From Daucus carota subsp. sativus (taxonomy: Eukaryota; Streptophyta; Magnoliopsida; Apiales; Apiaceae), in NCBI RefSeq assembly GCF_001625215.2, contig NC_030383.2:7824779-7888778 (forward strand): a stretch of DNA of 64,000 nucleotides, written 5' to 3'. A model generated the notes under the pieces. It ran no database searches and was not told where the DNA came from. It saw only the letters and a list, made by a program, of their open reading frames with translations. Positions 50,636-61,578 of the stretch are shown piece after piece (the first letter of the stretch is position 1; every line of letters starts with the position of its first letter). The position numbers and the translations under genes are program-made.

Positions 50636-50722
50636 TGAAAGTCAAGTGATGATATGGATGTCAAATTCTCACGACGGTCGTCTGAAGAGGCACTTTTGTA
50701 GTGTCCCACTGACTGAATTTCA
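50636..50722 (+). ncRNA. C/D-box snoRNA with LSU rRNA guide
   Basis: C box GTGATGA (50646-50652), D' box CTGA (50682-50685), D box CTGA (50713-50716), and a short terminal stem TGAAA/TTTCA (50636-50640 with 50718-50722). Upstream of D' the 13-nt TCTCACGACGGTC (50667-50679) is the exact complement of GACCGUCGUGAGA, a near-universal piece of large-subunit rRNA by the peptidyl-transferase centre. Counting five bases from D' points to 2'-O-methylation of the first C of that GACC. From memory this matches the site served by yeast snR69 and human U35. Confidence 0.8.
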
Positions 50723-50789
50723 TATCCATTCTGATGATTTTATCTTTTTCATCTTCTCTTTATTACATTGATTCATTCATTACAGTTGG

Positions 50790-50887
50790 AAACACTTGTG
50801 AGCATTATGATGATCAATTATAAACCATCCGGTTAATTATGTGATGATTATAACCTCCTACTCATTCTGAATGCCTCACAAGTGTTT
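50790..50887 (+). ncRNA. C/D-box snoRNA with long terminal stem
   Basis: C box ATGATGA (50807-50813), C' GTGATGA (50841-50847), D box CTGA (50867-50870). The ends AAACACTTGTGAGCAT and ATGCCTCACAAGTGTTT pair over about 16 bp with one bulge. The candidate guide before D is AACCTCCTACTCATT; I could not assign its rRNA target. Confidence 0.75.
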
Positions 50888-51089
50888 TTTTCTATGTTAT
50901 AGAATTTTCAATTATATATTTGTTTGTGGGTGTGTATTTAAGAATAAGCACGATGAGGATTGAATGCGTAATGAGGTTGAAAGACCAATGTGATTATACA
51001 AATCTATACTTACAAAGTCCTTTTCATTCTGAGTGCTATTAAGATGCTGATTATGCTTCTTAATTTTAATTAAGGTTAGTTGTTTGATA

Positions 51090-51294
51090 CTCCCTCCCTC
51101 CCCTCCAATTCTTATCATTTGGGGAGTGTTCGACACGCATTTTAAGACTCATGAAAAATATGGTTCTATAACTTTTATTCAGAAAAAGAAGAAAATTTTA
51201 AAAATAAGTTATAGAACTATAATTTTTTATGAGCCTTAAAATGCGTGCCGAGCAGTCCATTTCAAATGATAAGAATTGGATGGGACAGAGGTTG
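51090..51294. mobile_element. Degenerate Stowaway-like foldback MITE
   Basis: The left end CTCCCTCCCTCC and right end GGGACAGAGGTTG are bounded by TA. Internally AATTCTTATCATTT, GACACGCATTTTAAG and TTCTATAACTT pair with reverse complements on the other side, so almost the whole 205 bp folds on itself. Confidence 0.75.
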
Positions 51295-51436
51295 TATTAA
51301 TTAGGAGATAAATTTTGTGAACAATTAATTTGTGATGCGAGCTATGGTTAGAAAGTGTTGCGGGTCTGAAGTTTGACTCTTTGGCGATATAAAATAGTGC
51401 CTTGGGGATGAATCCAGCACCCAATATCAATTGTTA

Positions 51437-51811
51437 GAGCATCTCCAGCAGAGTCTTAACCGGTTCCTTAAATATATAATAAAATATGTATCTTTTAAGG
51501 GATTACTACATTTTAGTGAATGAGAACTCCAACAACATTCCCTATTTACATTCTCTATTGATATTATAATATTATATTCAACTTGTAATAAGAGAGAGAA
51601 AGTTTGGAAAGAGTGGGAAAATGAAAAGAAGTGAATATTTTATTCATTAAAATAGTATGAGGAATGGCTTCACAATCCTTAAAAATGAGGAATGAAGAGG
51701 GGATCCTAACTTTTTAAGGAATGGCTAGGACTCTGCTGGAGTTGTGTTTTGTGCCATATTCCTTATAATAATAGCTTAGGACACCATATAGGGAAGCTGC
51801 TGGAGATGCTC
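51437..51811. mobile_element. Harbinger-like MITE with TTA target duplication
   Basis: Termini GAGCATCTCCAGCAG ... CTGCTGGAGATGCTC are perfect 15-bp inverted repeats, with TTA at 51434-51436 and 51812-51814. 375 bp, non-coding. TIR type and 3-bp TTA target fit PIF/Harbinger MITEs. Confidence 0.9.
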
Positions 51812-51814
51812 TTA

Positions 51815-52757
51815 TTTCCTTGAGTTGAATTCTGATAGGTATTTGTATCCCTATCAGAACATCTTCCAGGGACACAATTTATAAGCCATTTTATCTTTAT
51901 TTTTGGTGATCACGAGCTGTTTGTAAAAACTTATGACTTAGAATTTTCCAGGTGCATATCAACTTTACAGTACCAAAACAAATGACTAAAGATGAGAATC
52001 AAGACATGCAATTTAACTTGCATGGATATTCAAAAAGTGCAAAAGATAAATATGAAATTGGAGGGAGATGAGGTGGACATTTGTAGATAACAAGAATGGA
52101 TCAACAAATATAGAAGACCAAGTGAGGTTAGCTAAAAAAATTTTGCTAACGAGTTGTGGTTGGAGAGGACAATTATATATATTGCTTAGCTATATGAGGT
52201 GCCAACTAAGATTTTCGTATGGGTTGGAGATGCTCCTATAAGTTACTCTTTCGAATTTCGATTGATTTTATAAGTTTCTTCCTGTTCGGAATGTATGAAA
52301 ATCTTGATTAGTATGACGTCGTGGTTATATTTAAGTTCTGTACTCTTGTTTCAGAACAACTTGGTGAGTTGGGTTTCAGAACAATATGACTAGGGGTTAA
52401 CGATTGTGATGAATAACAAGAATTAGGTGTGTACACGGTTCGGGTTAGGTGGAAGGGTTGATGGAATTTATTAATCCAATTTAATTAAATCAATTTTCAA
52501 GGTGGACGGGTTGACGGAATTTATCAACCCAATTTAATTAAATCAATTTTCAAAATTTCAACCCTAACCCAAAATGTATAAATTTGTAATTCAACCTAAT
52601 TTGTATTACTTCGGTTTGAATCAGTTTGGTTGGGTTATATAATTATATAACTAGAATGTGAAATCTCAAGATTAAAAATGAAAAATAGTTATCGTCGATG
52701 TCAAATAGGTCTTCAATATCCAATTTTTTACACTAAAAAATTATCTTAACAATTTTG
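51815..52757. other. Spacer with a 53-bp tandem duplication
   Basis: Two 53-bp units (52448-52500 and 52501-52553) share GGTGGA-GGGTTGA-GGAATTTAT and AATTTAATTAAATCAATTTT within AACCC/GGGTT-rich DNA that looks like degraded hAT subterminal sequence. No gene was recognised. Confidence 0.55.
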
Positions 52758-52760
52758 TTA

Positions 52761-53131
52761 GAGCATCTTCGACCATCAAAAGACTTTAGCTAAAAGGTGA
52801 GTTGGATAACCAAAAATAAAATATTTTAGCCAATAGGTCGAAAAACTCAACTCCAACCATACCCAGCTGTTTGTCTGTAAATTTAGTCAACCTCCTATGG
52901 ATGGCTAAATTTGTTGAACCTCTACAGGTCTGTAAGAAATTTGTAGGAAGATTCCACATCATTTATTACCATATTGAACTGATATATTTTATTTAACAAT
53001 TTAAAATATTAATAACATGCTATTTTTAAATTATAGCTAACCAATATAGTCAATGCCATTGAAGCAAAATGTCACAAATTTTACATAATAATTTACAAAG
53101 TCTCATTTAGCCAACGCCGTTAGAGATGCTC
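52761..53131. mobile_element. Harbinger-like MITE with TTA target duplication
   Basis: Ends GAGCATCTTCGACCATC ... GAGATGCTC, TTA at 52758-52760 and 53132-53134. Same family as 21860-22244 by internal sequence. Confidence 0.88.
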
Positions 53132-53134
53132 TTA

Positions 53135-55382
53135 AAGACATGAAATTGAATTTCACTTATAAGAATAAGTAATAACCGTTTTTCGAATTATGCTCGGACT
53201 TGGGTTTCTTTAGACTTGTCTCGAAGCTATTTATTATTTAAAGTAAATAAGTGATAATAAATGATAAATTGACTATCATTTACGATTTATTAAATTTTTT
53301 CGGATAATGGGATCTATAAATCACTTCAATAGTTTGATAATTTTATTTAAAATATTTAGTAATTTAAAGCCGAATGTTACTAAAAAAGAAGATCGAAAAG
53401 AAGTGTAGCTACAGAAAGAAATGTTGGCTTTCTCAGTTCGCTTCTTCCTGAACTTCTTAAAATTATATATACATCTTCTGTTCCTTTGCGTAAATGGGTA
53501 ATATAAAATATAAATCGTCTTCTATTAAAAAAAACTCCCGAATTCTAGTTTTCCAATCATGCCCTGATCTTTGATTCAACTTAAGGCTGATTACATGCAT
53601 GTAATCTCTCAAAAGAGTCGGCGCCATTCGTAATTATCATCCATCCTTCACCGCCCCTTCTTTCTATCAAATCCACATTCATCTCATCCATCCTCTCATC
53701 CCGTTTCCACTATTCCTAAATCTTTAATTTCTATTATAATAATTTGCAATAAAATCGAAATCTAATTTATTTTGGGTGTGATTTTGTTACCGTACTCATC
53801 TTTTTGGATTGTTGATTGTCTCTGATTTTTGGGTGTATGTCTTGTTGCGTTTTTGATTCGTTGTCATGTCGGGCAACCTGCTTCAAATCTGGATGTAGTA
53901 CTTATCGCAAGAGCTCACATCACACAACAAAGAATTGTTCAATATATGAGACATATATACAATAAAAATGATTAATCACCTGCCTAAGAGTGCTGGGGAA
54001 ATAATCAAATTCATAAATATAGTGGTTGGAAAGGTTGGGAAATAAATCAGGTCTATACCAGTGCTACTAGTACTGTTACTTCAAAATAGAAAGCATTAAA
54101 TATCCTACCGTTCCATGTTTTCTTAGCTTCTAGCACGTTGTATTGATTTTTAGCACGTTGTGTTGATCTCAAATTTTTAGTAATGATATTTTCTATGTGT
54201 TTTTCAATTCTTTTATGATTTTTATTCACTGTTTGTCACATATTTTAAGATATATATTAAATATAATATAAGTAAAAATTGATACTTTACAATTGGATTT
54301 GTAAATTTTTATATTTTAAGTAAAAATTGATACTTAACAATTGTATTTGTAATTTTTTTTGGAAGAATAATTATTTGAATAATTAATTTAGGGATTTGGA
54401 TCCCACGGAATAGTTATTTAGAGAAAGCAGTTCGGGGCATTTTTTGATGATTAAATAAATAAAACAGAATAAAGGGTTAAAATAATATTGACCTGCTTAA
54501 GGATCATTAGGTTCATGATATGTGGAATAGGTATGGGGTTCAACCATTCCAAACCCAGTTGGAAAAAATAAATATTAAACCCTAACTTTGAACATCCAAC
54601 ATATAGGTTTTTGATAATCAAGTTGGGGAGGTGGGTATGAGACCGGGGTATGAAATGTTTTCATTTTTTTTTACTTTTTTTCTCTATTTAAGTGATGAAA
54701 AATTAATATTTGATGCAAAATTAAGTCAATAATGCAAAAACATACAACAATAATAATTTTATTAATATTTTTAATTAATATAAATTAATAATTTTTTTTA
54801 TAAAAATTATATATATTGATTTCAGCCCGCAACCAAACACATGAGATATGATACCTCAAACCTATACCAACTTACCCCATTCCTTATTCCAACCTCCCAC
54901 CACTCTTCCAACCAAATGACTCTTTAAGAATACGAGAGGAAAACCAAATTCATACATGTCCAACTAGAACGAAAGCTTTATTATCTAAGTGTCCCAAGTC
55001 ATCTCTGCATGTCTGAGGGTTAGATGGTAAATTTTCTTGAACGAAAGGAACTCATACCCACAACTTTTGTATTCTGATACAATTCGTTATACGAGAAAGT
55101 ATCTTGTGACCAAAAAAGAAAAAGGTTTATAATCATTAAAGAGTATTAAATAAATAAACACACTGTATTGATCGCAGAATTTTGACAACTGCTATTTCGT
55201 CGATGACTTTCATTTTTTACTTAAAATTGTACTTGTAATGATAGATACTTAAAATTGTACTTGTAAAACTTTTCTTTAGAAAAAAATTAATTATTTGAAT
55301 AATTACATGTTAAAATTTAAGAAAATTATGATTTGAAATGGATTAAAAAACTAAGGGGGCATCTGTTTAGGTCCCCCATTAT
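53135..55382. other. Gene-free spacer with degraded repeats
   Basis: No gene is supportable. Pieces at about 54090-54400 and 55140-55320 resemble each other (GTAAAAATTGATACTT, TTATTTGAATAATTA), and 54500-54920 has weak inverted symmetry (GGAATAGGTATGGGGTT versus ACCCCATTCCTTATTCC) suggesting an old Tourist-like element. Confidence 0.4.
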
Positions 55383-56212
55383 ATACTTATATATAATAAG
55401 CGTAAGGGAGATAATTTGGTCGCATGGTCCTCTGGTCCAAAAGCTTATCATCCGTTGGATCTTATATTGAACAAATAAGCACCGTTAGATTGGAACAAAA
55501 TTAAATTCTGTTCTAGAAGGCAACTGATATCTACTTGCATGTTTATAATTCCTTTTCTGAATCCAAAACAAATTATGTCTTTCACATGTATATGATTTTT
55601 TTTAATCCTAAATAAATATTTCCTACCAGTTTTATTCGTAGAATCATATAAATCTCACCGTCACAATTTTTTTATAATATATTTTAAAATTAATAAGCCG
55701 GATTTATGTGAGGAACAAATACAAAAACTTTTTCTTAATCCAAAATAGATTCTACCTTCTTATTGCATATTTATGATTCCTTTTCTTAATTCAAAACAAA
55801 TTATGTTTATCAATTTTAATTTAGAACCATATAAATTTTTTGAAAAATATTTAAATCACATTATAATAATTTTAATATAAAATACATTTATTAATATAAT
55901 CTAATAGGAGTTAGCATAACGTATTCCACTCAAAATATATTAAAATTTGATAGATAGAATTTAATACTTTGGCATGATACATACGAGAAAAGGAATTGCT
56001 TGATTAAAATAATTTATTTGAAACCATTAATGACTGTGATGATGTATTTACCAAAGTTCTAACTTACAAACAAATCATAATTTCGAATTTTATTTTATTG
56101 AAAATTTTAATTTATTATTTATAAATTAAATTTTTCCGCACCATTTAAAATATATTTAAAAAGTTTATAAACAATTAAAAAGCTCCCGTGCCTTGCACGG
56201 GCTATAAGCTAG
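55383..56212 (+). mobile_element. Non-autonomous Helitron (copy 3)
   Basis: The 3' end CTAG (56209-56212) before host T is preceded by a 7-bp hairpin CCCGTGC-CTT-GCACGGG (56185-56201). The 5' side begins TATACTTATATATAATAAGCG, typical of Helitron starts but lacking a clear TC, so the left boundary is approximate. No coding. Confidence 0.65.
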
Positions 56213-58219
56213 TACTATTAAAGCCGAAATATTAAAAGTTTGGTTGGTCAGTCGGTACGCGGGCTTTTATACGGACTTTTATAATTAATGGGCTCCAAAC
56301 AAGCTTAGTGGGCTCCAAACAAAATATCTATACTATACTGTTAAAGCCCCTATATACTATACTATTAAAGCCGAAACATTAAAAGTTTGGTTGGTCGGTC
56401 GGTACGCGGGCTTTTATACGGACTTTTATAATTAATGGGCTCCAAACAAGATTAGTGGGCTTCAAACAAAATATCTATACTATACTGTTAAAGCCGAAAC
56501 ATTAAAAGTTTGGTTGGTCGGATTGTACGCGGATTTTTATACGAACTTTTATAATTAATGGGCTCCAAACAAGATTAGTAGGCTTCAAACAAAATATAAA
56601 CAAATCTATACTATACTATTAAAGCCGAAACATTAAAAATTTGGTTGGTCGGTCGGTACGCGGGCTTTTATATACTATACTATTAAAGCCCTTCAAACAA
56701 AATATAAACAAATCAAACATAAAACAAATATAAGATCAAAACAGAATACAAATATAGGATTTATTTGACTATACCAAAAACTAAAGTCAAACCTTAAAAA
56801 ATATATACGCATCCGTACTATATAATAAAAATCGAAAACATTGAAAGTTTAGTCAGTCGGTACCTGAGCCAAAATACGGGCCTATCTATATACCAATTAT
56901 TCTTTTTAATTAAAATATGTTATCTTTTTTTATATTTTCTAACTAAAAAAACTCCATTATTTAAAATAACATTGAAAAACTTAGTAATTACCTTTTTAAC
57001 TAAAACACATCATCTTTTTAATATATTCTGACTAAAAAACGGATCTTTTACAATTAACACGGGCTACATATATCATAATTTTATTCTCACAATAATATTA
57101 GTTTACTTGGGGCCAAATTATATGCCTACTTATATAATCAATCATCATTTTACCTAAATCTATTATCATTTTTTATATTTTCTAACTAAAAAAACTCAAT
57201 TTTCTAAAAATAATATTGGACAACGTAGCAACTACTTTTTTTTTAACTAAAGCACATCATCTTTTTCAGAATCTTAACTTAAAAATCGATTTTCCAAAAA
57301 TAACACATGCAACATTCATATAAAAAAGATATGATATATCTATATTATTATACAATTAAAGCCGAAACATTGAAAGTTTGATAAGTCAGTACTTGGGTCA
57401 AAATACGGGCCTATCTATATACCAATTATTCTTTTTAATTAAATTATGTTATCTTTTTTTTTTATATTTTCTAACTAAAAAAACTCCATCATTAAAAATA
57501 ACATCGAGAAACATAGTAATTACTTTTTTTAACTTAAACACATTATCTTTTTTATATTTTCTAACTAAAAAACGGATCTTCTACAATTAACACGAGCTCC
57601 ATATATAAAAATATAACATTATTATATATAATTATTAATAAATAACCTGTGATATTTTTCAACCAAAATACATTAACATTATTTTTAAATATACTAATGG
57701 ACTCACTTTAAAAGTAATATTATAAATCTATAATTTACTAGAATACTGTTAAATCTGAAACATCTGAAACATGAAAAGCTCAGTTAGTCGGTAAGTCATT
57801 CGAATTCGGTGAGCCGGTTGGTCTTCGACCCACGAACCTCCTTAATATATAACATGTTATAATATATGTTTTATTATTTATTAAGCCAAAACATTTATGT
57901 TAGTATGATGGGTTAGTATTTGGTTTGACATGTCTTTTTTAACCGAATATGTTCCATACTATATTATTAATTACTAATAATGAAATACTATATTATTTAT
58001 ATCTCAGTAAAATATATATGTTCGACCCAATTTTTAATTAGCCACTTGACAACATTAACTATTAAGAATTTATCATTTGTTAAATAAAAAATTTATTTAA
58101 TCATATTATTCTATCATAATTTTATTCTTAAAATAATATTAATTTAAGTTAAAATATATACGATAAAATAGCAAATATTATAATTGCCCGTGCATTGCAT
58201 TGCACGGGTTATAAGCTAG
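56213..58219 (+). mobile_element. Helitron region with stacked 5' ends
   Basis: The 3' end CTAG (58216-58219) is preceded by an 8-bp hairpin CCCGTGCA...TGCACGGG (58187-58208). The body begins directly after Helitron copy 3 and contains at least six copies of a Helitron-like 5' end (TATACTATTAAAGCCGAAAC, ATTAAAAGTTTGGTTGGTCG) near 56214, 56352, 56476, 56606, 56816, 57345 and weakly 57745. No coding sequence. It may be nested insertions or tandem amplification. Confidence 0.7.
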
Positions 58220-58766
58220 TAATAATTAACCAGAGGAAGCAGTTGGGGTGTGTGTTTTTGGCCGAACACGTACATCTAAGAACTGACTACACAAATAGGG
58301 TGGGGGACAGTGGATACCGTTGTGCGGCAGAAAGAAACAAGGTGCCAGCTGATTTTAACAAATTTAATTTTGCAATTAAATTAGTCAGGACACAGCGGTC
58401 CCTTCTCAAAGCCGAAGGGTTGTTGGGTTCGGGGAGTAGTGGCCGAATCAGCACAACAACCCGCAATTTAAATATTACAGAGCTGCATATCCATTCTTTT
58501 CCCGAGGGCATTCTGATAATTATTACAATGTAGTATGCAGTATGCACATAAAAAGTGCTCAAAATATTGAATTACTAATTCAAATACTGTAATCATCATC
58601 ATCAAATTATTATGACCAGAAGAAACTAAAAACTGAAATCATGCAACTAAACAATAATGATACAATTCCAGCAGGGATGAATTAGGCATCAACGGAAATA
58701 CAAGAAATCACAAAACCCAATTGTCAGCAACTCAGCATTGTAGACCTTGCCTCTTAGCGGAAAGGC
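58220..58766. other. Spacer
   Basis: No feature was supportable. Open frames on both strands here are overlapping shadows. Confidence 0.4.
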
Positions 58767-59108
58767 TCATTCACTTGGGCATATATAGAATTCAAAGTTA
58801 AGCGATGAATGAAAATCATATATCACTCTCTCCTTTTTCTCATCCTTAACGCCCTTCATGAATCTCCTGGAGTCATGAAAATTTAAAGTAATTCCAGAGT
58901 AACAATTTAGATTATTATATTTAATTAAAATTATCAAACGGGCAAAATAAAAGGATAATCGCTAAAGATTATACAAAATAAAAGAGAGCACCTTTCAAAC
59001 TCTAGTTCTTGAGAAACCTGCAATTAACAATTTCATCCTACAAAATTACAAAAGATATAAAAAGATTAAAGTAATAATTTATCTAAAAATCAATCAATTT
59101 ATCATACC
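58767..59108 (-). pseudogene. Possible last exons of an unidentified gene, cut off by the Gypsy insertion
   Basis: On the minus strand a donor-like TTCAAG|GTATG (exon end 59108), an acceptor/donor-bounded 26-nt exon (59017-58992) and a last exon (58866-58767, stop TGA) join in phase to read VSQELEFERRFMKGVKDEKK and more. The upstream frame hits a stop and then the Gypsy element at 59271. It may be the 3' part of a disrupted gene or chance splice signals. No family was recognised. Confidence 0.25.
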
Positions 59109-59270
59109 TTGAAATATGAAATATAAATGAAAAGACGGAGTATTTAATAAACCGTAAACACCGATTGAATCTAGAGAGGGAGATCGAGGAGTGAGGACAG
59201 GCGGGAGGTGGCCCCGCGGGATGAATCTGTAAAACGACTTGTGAGTCAGGGGAGACTGTAGTGTAGCTAG

Positions 59271-59334
59271 TGATAACTCCAGATCCCGTTCCGGTAGCTC
59301 CTCCGCCGTGCATTGGTGTCTTGCGGTGTAGCTG
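59271..59334 (-). repeat. Remnant of the Gypsy 3' LTR
   Basis: 64 bp nearly identical to the end of the 5' LTR (61579-61642), ending TTATCA at the target duplication CTAGC. Confidence 0.9.
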
Positions 59335-59692
59335 AAGGAAATGACTTGTTCGGGGAAGGCTTGGATGGACATGACTTCTTGACAGGAGTCCGGGCTGGGA
59401 GGAGGGGAACAGGATCCGCCCAGTACCACGTTGACAATGTTCTTTTGTTTTCCTGAACCTTCTCCCTTGTTTGCTGTGTTCCGGGCTATGTATTGCCCCA
59501 TGTTGCCTTTGCTGATTTGCTCTTCAATGAAATACTTGAGGGATATGCAGTTCTCCGTTTTGTGACCGTGGGTGCCATGATAGTCACAATGTCGGTTGGC
59601 GGGTCTGCTCTCTGGAGGAGTCTGCATGGGTTTTGGTGGGTAGTAGAAGGGTTTGTGTCTGATTTCTTTGAGTATATCCTCGCGGGATCTGT

Positions 59693-61132
59693 TTAACGGA
59701 GTCCAATCAGGTTCTGGTTTTGGCTCTCTGGTTGCTTTGTTTGGACCGGGGTCACTTCTGGACCCGGACCCTGGTTGGCTGGTTCTCTTAGGACTGAATG
59801 CTGGATGAAGTTGGTTTGTCTATCTGGTTTGAATTTCTTATCCTGATGATATTCTTTCCTGGGTCTGTCTTCGACCTGTTTTCCTCTTGAGCTACCCTGT
59901 CTGGTCATTCTCATGGCTTGGAGTACGTCGGTCTCTTTGATGAATTTTGCGGCCATGGCATAGGCAGCTGCCAGGCTCTGAGGTTCTTTGTTGATCAACT
60001 CGACCACATATCTTTCATTTTGTTCCGGGTCCAGGTTTCTTCGGAATATGCTCAGAGCCTCACGCTCATCCAGGTTGGAAATTTTGTTGATTGCTTCCTG
60101 GAAACGTTTCATGTAGTCCGAAAGTGCCTCGTTGTCATATTGACGAACCGTTTCCAGGTGACACATATGAAGTTCATGTGTTTTGTTTGCTCGGAACCTT
60201 CTGAGGAAGGCTTCCCTGAAGTCTTTCCAGGACCCGATGCTCCGGGAGGGGATCCGGCTGAACCACCTCTGGGCCCCTCCCTTGAATGTGGATGCGAAGA
60301 AGCGGCATTTGGTCAGATCATTGTAGTAGTAGATCAGGGCTATCTGTTCAAAATAGCGCAGGTGTTCCTCCGGGTCACCTAGTCCATTGAAGGATTCAAA
60401 GTTGTAGTGTTTCATGCCCTTTTGTCGGGGAATGGATTCCAAGGAGTGGCTGAAGGGAGTCAGGGTTCCTCCTATTTCGAGTCCGGACTCATTTCCAATT
60501 TTCCCATTGAGTTCGTTGATCATGTCTCTCAAGTTGGTCTGCCCGTGCTCATTGTTTTCCTCGTCGGAGATGAGCTCGGGTGTCGGCTCCTTTCGGTACC
60601 GCTTGGACCGGGATCCTTTTGTCAACTTTTCCTCTTCGAGTTGAATCCGGAGGGCGATTTTATGTTCCAGTTTTTCCTCTTCCTCTTTTCGGATCTGTTC
60701 TTTCCTTTCAGCCAAGATTTTCAGCCGGATTTCCTCACTTTCCTTTTGTTTCTTTTTCTTTGCTTTGTCTCCGATCCGGTCGAAGACGGAACCCCGGGAT
60801 TGACGGCTGTTCCCGGAGTCCTCGGATTCCCCGATGTCCTCAAGTCTGCGGTTGCTTTCCCGGCGATCATGGTACTGCCAGATGGCTTCGGCCAACTCTA
60901 CATTGGTGAGCTGGGATAGGTGGAGGGTGGTGACCGGGACATCGGTGTACTTGTACTGGTTCGCTTCGATCGTGACCCGTGCATCATTGGGGTTGATTGC
61001 TTGGTTCTTGTCCGGGTTCACATGGGTGAAAAGGGGTCCTGAGGCATGATCCTGGTTCGGGTTGTCCTGGTCTGTATGAGGGTTATCCGGGTTCTGTGGA
61101 AGACCCAGGTGGGAGCGTGTCCTTTTTGTCAT
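59693..61132 (-). CDS. Gypsy gag polyprotein
   Basis: An uninterrupted 479-codon frame from ATG 61132. The N-terminal third is polar with a Lys/Glu coiled coil (about 120-175: KKKKQKESEEIRLKILAERK). The retrotransposon gag core (about 240-390) has HYNFESFNGLGDPEEHLRYF, FKGGAQRWFSRIPSRSIGSW and LSDYMKRFQEAINKI. The frame stops at 59693 just before the zinc knuckle. The knuckle (CDYHGTHGHKTENC) lies in the next frame at about 59570, so a frame change occurs between about 59780 and 59690. Whether that is a mutation or a programmed shift cannot be told here. Without pol it cannot support its own transposition. Confidence 0.9.
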   Translation of the reverse strand: MTKRTRSHLGLPQNPDNPHTDQDNPNQDHASGPLFTHVNPDKNQAINPNDARVTIEANQYKYTDVPVTTLHLSQLTNVELAEAIWQYHDRRESNRRLEDIGESEDSGNSRQSRGSVFDRIGDKAKKKKQKESEEIRLKILAERKEQIRKEEEEKLEHKIALRIQLEEEKLTKGSRSKRYRKEPTPELISDEENNEHGQTNLRDMINELNGKIGNESGLEIGGTLTPFSHSLESIPRQKGMKHYNFESFNGLGDPEEHLRYFEQIALIYYYNDLTKCRFFASTFKGGAQRWFSRIPSRSIGSWKDFREAFLRRFRANKTHELHMCHLETVRQYDNEALSDYMKRFQEAINKISNLDEREALSIFRRNLDPEQNERYVVELINKEPQSLAAAYAMAAKFIKETDVLQAMRMTRQGSSRGKQVEDRPRKEYHQDKKFKPDRQTNFIQHSVLREPANQGPGPEVTPVQTKQPESQNQNLIGLR

Positions 61133-61578
61133 GGTTTCAAGAACTCACACAGGGTATATGGTTGCTGTTTTGGTGGTAGTGCCCACAAATAGTATAGATA
61201 GTGACAGGATGACAGAAATAGTGTGTACAGGTAGTCAACTTACTATTTTCAGAAGTATCACAAATAGTTAAGTGACAAAATGTGCGCAGGTGTGAGACAA
61301 AAAGATTTTATGTGCTACAGACAAGATTAGGGCTTTGCTCAGACAGGGTTTGCTATTATGCTCTACTACAGACAAATTTAGGGTTTTGTTCAGGTAAGGT
61401 TTTCTATCATGCACATATCAAGAAAAGCCATGGCTGAGGGTTTTGAGAAGCTGGGTGTTGTGTGAGAGCTTACAGGTGTGATTTTGGACCCCCGTTTCGG
61501 GGGCTTGTTGTAGGAGATGAGTCCAGTGGCACCGTGACCACAGGACAGAGGACACCTTCCCCTCCTTCTAGCGCCAAA

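Larger units (their letters stand above)
50575..50945 (+). ncRNA. Non-coding host transcript of two intronic snoRNAs
   Basis: After the TATA box comes a short exon ending GCCGACAG|GTACAAGG (exon end 50596). The intron 50597-50902 holds two C/D-box snoRNAs and ends TGTTATAG. The second exon start (50903) is AT-rich with no coding frame, so the transcript looks non-coding. The transcript's 5' and 3' ends are estimates. Confidence 0.55.

Noticed and set aside
53820-53900. Short ATG frame MSGNLLQIWM after a leader-like region
   Set aside because: Stops after ten codons; no splice partner found.
59918-60919. Several long plus-strand open frames (up to 170 codons) opposite the Gypsy gag
   Set aside because: They are antisense shadows of the gag frame; their composition (Phe/Leu/Ser-rich) mirrors the Glu/Lys-rich gag and shows no family.
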